Assembly (NCBI GenBank): GCA_036502765.1
Contig: DASXXX010000134.1
Location: forward strand, 1-5,946
Reading direction: 5' to 3'
Source: DASUAS01 sp036502765
GTDB lineage: Bacteria; Actinomycetota; Acidimicrobiia; IMCC26256; DASPTH01
Length of the DNA: 5,946 nucleotides
Each line of letters begins with the position of its first letter. Positions within the stretch are counted from its first letter, which is position 1. The notes beneath the pieces are model-generated. The model ran no database searches and had not been told where the DNA came from. It saw only the letters and a program-made list of their open reading frames with translations. Below are positions 4,739-5,946 of the stretch, in pieces. The position numbers and the translations under genes were made by a program.

Positions 4739-5254
4739 TCAGCCTTTCCAGCACCTCAGAATGGTCGCCGCGACCGCCTGCGCGACGTCGGGTCGGGAGA
4801 GCTTGAGCTTGGCGAACTCCGTCGGCAGGTTCGTGGGATCGATCTCGAGGATGCGACGGTCCGTGCGAACGGCGATGGATCGGTCCGCGCGGAGAAACGC
4901 TCCGTCGGCCATGTGGAGATCGGGTTGGGTGACCGCGGGATCGGCGGCGCGTCGGATGAAGGCGGCCAAGGCGGGCCCGATCTTGGGGAACTCGGTGACC
5001 GAGATGTTGAATGATCCGGTGGGATAGCGATACGTGCAGCTGTAGATCCGATCACGCCATGTCGGTCGGCTGACCTTGGCATCAACTGCGAGCACGCCAG
5101 CGAGGTCTTCCTGTGCTTCGTCGGCGCAGATCATGCGCGCCTTCGCGGAGGGTGCGGCTGCTTCGCGCGCGCCTGCTGAACCGGCGAGACAGAGAGCGCC
5201 TGTGGCAACCACGAGCACAACGACGAGCAAGCGATCCAGGGGCTGTCGGCGCAT
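4739..5254 (-). CDS. Exported protein of unknown function
   Basis: A 171-residue protein with an N-terminal signal peptide: MRRQ and R8 supply the positive end, LLVVVLVVATGALCLAG the hydrophobic core (about 9-25), and AGA before R30 a likely signal peptidase I site. C22 is not in a lipobox because leucine precedes it. The mature part has three cysteines: C43 near the start (MICADEAQEDL), C73 (IYSCTYRYPTGSF, 70-82) and C168 just before the C-terminus (LRCWKG). One disulfide is likely, pairing unknown. The segment YSCTYRYPTGSF and the terminal CWKG pattern recall conserved hypothetical secreted proteins of actinobacteria, but I cannot name a family. The start has no good ribosome binding site. 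The gene is divergent from the cytochrome c gene with 87 bases between the two start codons, so shared regulation is possible but not shown. Confidence 0.85.
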   Translation of the reverse strand: MRRQPLDRLLVVVLVVATGALCLAGSAGAREAAAPSAKARMICADEAQEDLAGVLAVDAKVSRPTWRDRIYSCTYRYPTGSFNISVTEFPKIGPALAAFIRRAADPAVTQPDLHMADGAFLRADRSIAVRTDRRILEIDPTNLPTEFAKLKLSRPDVAQAVAATILRCWKG

Positions 5255-5329
5255 GGTCGAGGTCGCGATCGAACGGGTGCGGAACTCGGAGACGACAGGT
5301 GCAGTCTACTGGTCGTGGATCTCGACGGC

Positions 5330-5334
5330 GGAGG
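5330..5334 (+). promoter_or_regulatory. Ribosome binding site fixing the cytochrome c start
   Basis: GGAGG lies seven bases before the ATG at 5342. It favours that start over an in-frame GTG at 5315, which has no Shine-Dalgarno sequence and would add nine residues ahead of the signal peptide. Confidence 0.75.
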
Positions 5335-5341
5335 CGCCCAG

Positions 5342-5752
5342 ATGGACGACGCGTCCGTTTCCCGTCGCGTTCGGATACGGGTGGCGATCGTCGCGGTCGC
5401 GGCGGCCGTGCTCTTCCTGGTCGCTGCGTGTGGAGGCGGCGCGAGCGGCGGTGACGGCGACAGCTCTCAGCCGCCACTCCCGAAGGGTGGCCTCGCGAAC
5501 GACGCCCAGGTGCTGGCGGGCCGGAAGGTGTTCGCCGCGTACTGCGCGACGTGTCACGGAATCTCGGGTGGGGGTGGAGTCGGGCCGAGCTTCTCGGACG
5601 GGAAGTTGTTGAGCGACTTCCCGGACCCGCAGGCGCAGGTGGCGTTCGTGAGCACTGGGAAAGGCGTGATGCCGTCGTTCTCGTCGTTGGGCCAACATCG
5701 CCTGGAGGCAGTGGTCCGCTACGAGCGCGAGGTCTTGTCCGGAAAGAAGTGA
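5342..5752 (+). CDS. Single-haem cytochrome c lipoprotein
   Basis: Small membrane-anchored electron carrier of 136 residues acting on the outer face of the cytoplasmic membrane. A basic N-terminus (RRVRIR, 8-13) and hydrophobic core (14-27) lead to the lipobox VAAC, so C30 should be lipidated and become the mature N-terminus. A Gly/Ser-rich tether (31-45) follows. The haem is attached at C68-A-T-C71-H72, with H72 as axial ligand; M110 in GVMPSF is the probable second ligand, as in class I cytochromes of the cbb3-subunit type. The rest (A117 to K136 region) forms the usual C-terminal helix, so the domain is complete. The YcnI-like gene starts 17 bases after the stop, so the two are very likely co-transcribed. 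The electron partner is not in the window; a role beside a terminal oxidase or a copper-related redox system is inference. Confidence 0.93.
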   Translation: MDDASVSRRVRIRVAIVAVAAAVLFLVAACGGGASGGDGDSSQPPLPKGGLANDAQVLAGRKVFAAYCATCHGISGGGGVGPSFSDGKLLSDFPDPQAQVAFVSTGKGVMPSFSSLGQHRLEAVVRYEREVLSGKK

Positions 5753-5769
5753 ATCGAGAAGGAGATCAG

Positions 5770-5946
5770 ATGCGATTCAGAACCCGAGAAGTCGTAGGGA
5801 CGGTCATGGCAGCAGCTGCGGCGGTCGCGTTGGCTGCCGGCCCGGCGGCGGCGCACGTGATCGTGCAGCCGAAGTCCCTGCCGAAGGGGTCGACCGACGT
5901 TGTGTTCAGCTTCTCGACCCCCAACGAGACGACCGACAACGCGAAC
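5770..5946 (+). CDS. ycnI: YcnI-like (DUF1775) exported copper-binding protein, 3' end off window
   Basis: The 59 residues present are the N-terminus of a DUF1775 protein. A signal peptide (MRFRTR, then a hydrophobic Ala-rich core to about residue 23) ends in GPAAA, with predicted cleavage before H29. The mature protein would begin HVIVQPKSLPKGSTDVVFSF, close to the usual AHVTV-P-S-L-P-G-S start, and continues with the conserved PNE segment (51-53). In Bacillus subtilis YcnI the N-terminal histidine forms a mono-histidine brace that binds Cu(II), with further acidic and Trp contacts; H29 fits that role, while the rest of the site lies partly outside the window. AAGGAG (5759-5764), five bases before the ATG, sets the start. 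It sits 17 bases after the cytochrome c gene, suggesting a two-gene or longer operon for envelope copper or redox handling. Confidence 0.93.
   Translation, partial: MRFRTREVVGTVMAAAAAVALAAGPAAAHVIVQPKSLPKGSTDVVFSFSTPNETTDNAN

Noticed and set aside
4395..4740. Intron-split tRNA-Val with a group I intron in the anticodon loop
   Set aside because: No 5' tRNA half (GGGCGAT acceptor strand and D-arm) is seen on the minus strand up to 4740, and the base 5' to the anticodon is not T.
4394..5014. Plus-strand open frame of 206 codons beginning MGDGRFERPTP
   Set aside because: Its start is the antisense of the tRNA-Val fragment, a well-known source of false proteins, and its second half is antisense to the signal-peptide protein at 4739-5254.
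5082..5477. Arginine-rich minus-strand frame over the secreted-protein and cytochrome starts
   Set aside because: Out-of-frame reading of GC-rich DNA; it crosses the start regions of two divergent genes with clear signal peptides.
1..5946. CRISPR array, insertion sequence or inteins
   Set aside because: No regularly spaced repeats, transposase motifs or terminal inverted repeats with target duplications were seen.

Overview
This is high-GC DNA with strong G/C third-position bias, Shine-Dalgarno sites of the GGAGG type, at least one apparently leaderless regulator gene and a tRNA-type UUCG hairpin terminator. It looks like a high-GC actinobacterium; the encapsulated-ferritin pair and the small cytochrome c/YcnI pair would fit an Acidimicrobiia-like lineage, but the sequence alone does not prove the lineage.

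Left part (1-1049, minus strand): a two-gene encapsulin nanocompartment operon. The first gene encodes an encapsulated ferritin (EncFtn) with a C-terminal cargo-loading peptide. It overlaps by 4 bases (ATGA) the gene for the encapsulin shell protein, whose C-terminus runs off the left edge. The 5' leader holds a strong ribosome binding site, a perfect 14-bp palindrome and a UUCG hairpin.

Middle part (about 1200-4224): an accessory segment rich in gene debris. It holds a plus-strand scrap resembling the N-terminus of a DUF2255 protein, a TetR-family repressor (minus), a divergently transcribed short-chain dehydrogenase/reductase (SDR), the 3' third of a second SDR whose catalytic tyrosine position is cysteine, a collapsed MFS drug-transporter gene reduced to its two ends, and an intact two-helix membrane protein of 275 residues. 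The TetR/SDR intergenic region carries three related half-sites (TTACT type), forming a perfect 8-6-8 inverted repeat and an overlapping 6-4-6 repeat, placed where they could control both promoters. GTGA or ATGA overlaps between the plus-strand pieces suggest one former operon of TetR-controlled SDR and efflux functions that has suffered internal deletions.

The 4225-4738 stretch has no convincing gene. It contains a 42-base 3' fragment of a tRNA-Val(GAC) gene (minus strand), from the anticodon loop to the acceptor end, followed 15 bases on by an 11-bp UUCG hairpin terminator. The homology stops right at the anticodon, as expected for an integration scar (att site) of a tRNA-targeting integrative element.

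Right part (4739-5946): a minus-strand gene for an exported protein of unknown function, divergent from a plus-strand pair: a single-haem cytochrome c lipoprotein and the start of a YcnI-like (DUF1775) exported copper-binding protein that runs off the right edge. The pair suggests an envelope redox/copper function.
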